In this document: positions 63,717 through 64,000 of the stretch, in pieces
Numbering within the stretch: position 1 is the first letter of the stretch
Layout of the letters: each line of letters starts with the position of its first letter
Origin: CAWHYG01 sp963833505
Lineage (GTDB): Bacteria > Eisenbacteria > RBG-16-71-46 > CAIMUX01
Length of the DNA: 64,000 nt
Direction of reading: 5' to 3'
NCBI GenBank assembly: GCA_963833505.1
Contig: CAWHYG010000007.1
Location: 1,178,001-1,242,000, forward strand
Position numbers and translations under genes: made by a program
The notes under the pieces: generated by a model
Told to the model about the DNA's origin: nothing
Database searches by the model: none
What the model saw: only the letters and a program-made list of their open reading frames with translations

Positions 63717-63739
63717 GGCGGCCCTACGGCCGGGCCGCC
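63717..63739 (-). terminator. Possible lipA terminator hairpin
   Basis: GGCGGCCC and GGGCCGCC form an 8-bp GC stem around a 7-nt loop that spans the lipA stop codon; on the minus strand it is followed by TTTACTC, a short weak U run. Confidence 0.4.
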
Positions 63740-64000
63740 GGCAGCGTCCGTCCCGCGCGTTCCGCGTGGTAGGAGCTTCGCACCAGCGGCCCGCTCTCGA
63801 CATGCCGGAAGCCGAGCGCCTCACCCTTGATGCGGAGCCGCTCGAACTCGTTCGGGTGCACGAAACGCTGGACCGGAAGGTGATTCCGCGTCGGCTGAAG
63901 GTACTGGCCGAAGGTCACGATGTCGCAATCGATTGCGCGCAGATCCTCCATGACCGCGACAACCTCGTCTTCGGTTTCGCCGAGACCAAGCATCACGCTC
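63724..64000 (-). CDS. lipA: Lipoyl synthase, C-terminal part (runs off the window)
   Basis: The last ~91 residues of LipA, the radical-SAM enzyme that inserts two sulfurs into octanoyl groups on carrier proteins. Recognisable are SVMLGLGE-like MLGLGETEDEVVAVM, DLRAIDCDIVTFGQYLQPT, HLPVQRFVHPNEF and the end GPLVRSSYHAE. The radical-SAM and auxiliary cluster cysteines lie beyond the window edge. Confidence 0.92.
   Translation of the reverse strand, partial: SVMLGLGETEDEVVAVMEDLRAIDCDIVTFGQYLQPTRNHLPVQRFVHPNEFERLRIKGEALGFRHVESGPLVRSSYHAERAGRTLPAARP

Overview
The window is GC-rich (roughly two thirds G+C by eye) and carries dense, mostly protein-coding bacterial DNA. Three large secreted proteins end in FlgD-like C-terminal domains with a final basic V-x-L-R tail, next to a gingipain/PorU-like C25 peptidase and a DUF2723 membrane glycosyltransferase. 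This points to a diderm bacterium with a type IX secretion-like system, most like uncultivated FCB-related lineages such as Candidatus Eisenbacteria or Krumholzibacteriota. The lineage is an inference; no rRNA or tRNA gene was seen.

Layout. 0-7.7 kb (minus): Trm112-like protein, C25 peptidase, DUF2723/TPR glycosyltransferase. 7.8-12.6 kb (plus): an O-antigen ligase fused to a GT9 glycosyltransferase, overlapping an MsbA-type exporter. 12.8-19.4 kb (plus): ECF-like sigma factor, zinc-finger anti-sigma/TPR protein and membrane-anchored TPR-CHAT protease; a group II intron with its reverse transcriptase lies in opposite orientation between the last two, next to an 18-bp inverted-repeat element. 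19.6-25.4 kb: GT-C glycosyltransferase, two small unknown genes (one apparently frameshifted), accA, a lipoprotein and a PyrE-Nudix fusion. 25.6-34.1 kb (plus): a large secreted repeat protein, a subtilisin-like protease whose N-terminus contains a (CT)11 tract, and a beta-helix lipoprotein. 34.2-38.1 kb: fatty acid desaturase and a STAS / HATPase / receiver-SpoIIE partner-switching set. 38.3-43.9 kb (minus): a CusCBA-type metal efflux operon, followed at 44.1-45.9 kb by a NarL-type two-component pair.

The part I find most likely to be an undescribed system is 45.9-51.7 kb. A GAF/AAA+/Fis sigma-54 activator diverges from four tightly packed genes: an ABC-type ATPase without a membrane partner, a Cys-rich HypB/CobW-like GTPase, a NifS-like cysteine desulfurase with a His-rich N-terminal extension, and a four-Cys Fe-S protein with an unrecognised C-terminal domain. 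The gap between them holds a near-consensus -24/-12 promoter and a perfect dyad placed as an upstream activator site. Together these look like a regulated metallocofactor assembly or insertion module.

After an IS element (51.8-53.2 kb) come treZ, an ABC exporter pair, a DegP/HtrA protease, a PfkB kinase with a GT87-like membrane glycosyltransferase, a small DUF6504-like gene and lexA. The lexA promoter has its LexA box exactly in the -35/-10 spacer, followed by a long structured leader. The window ends inside lipA.
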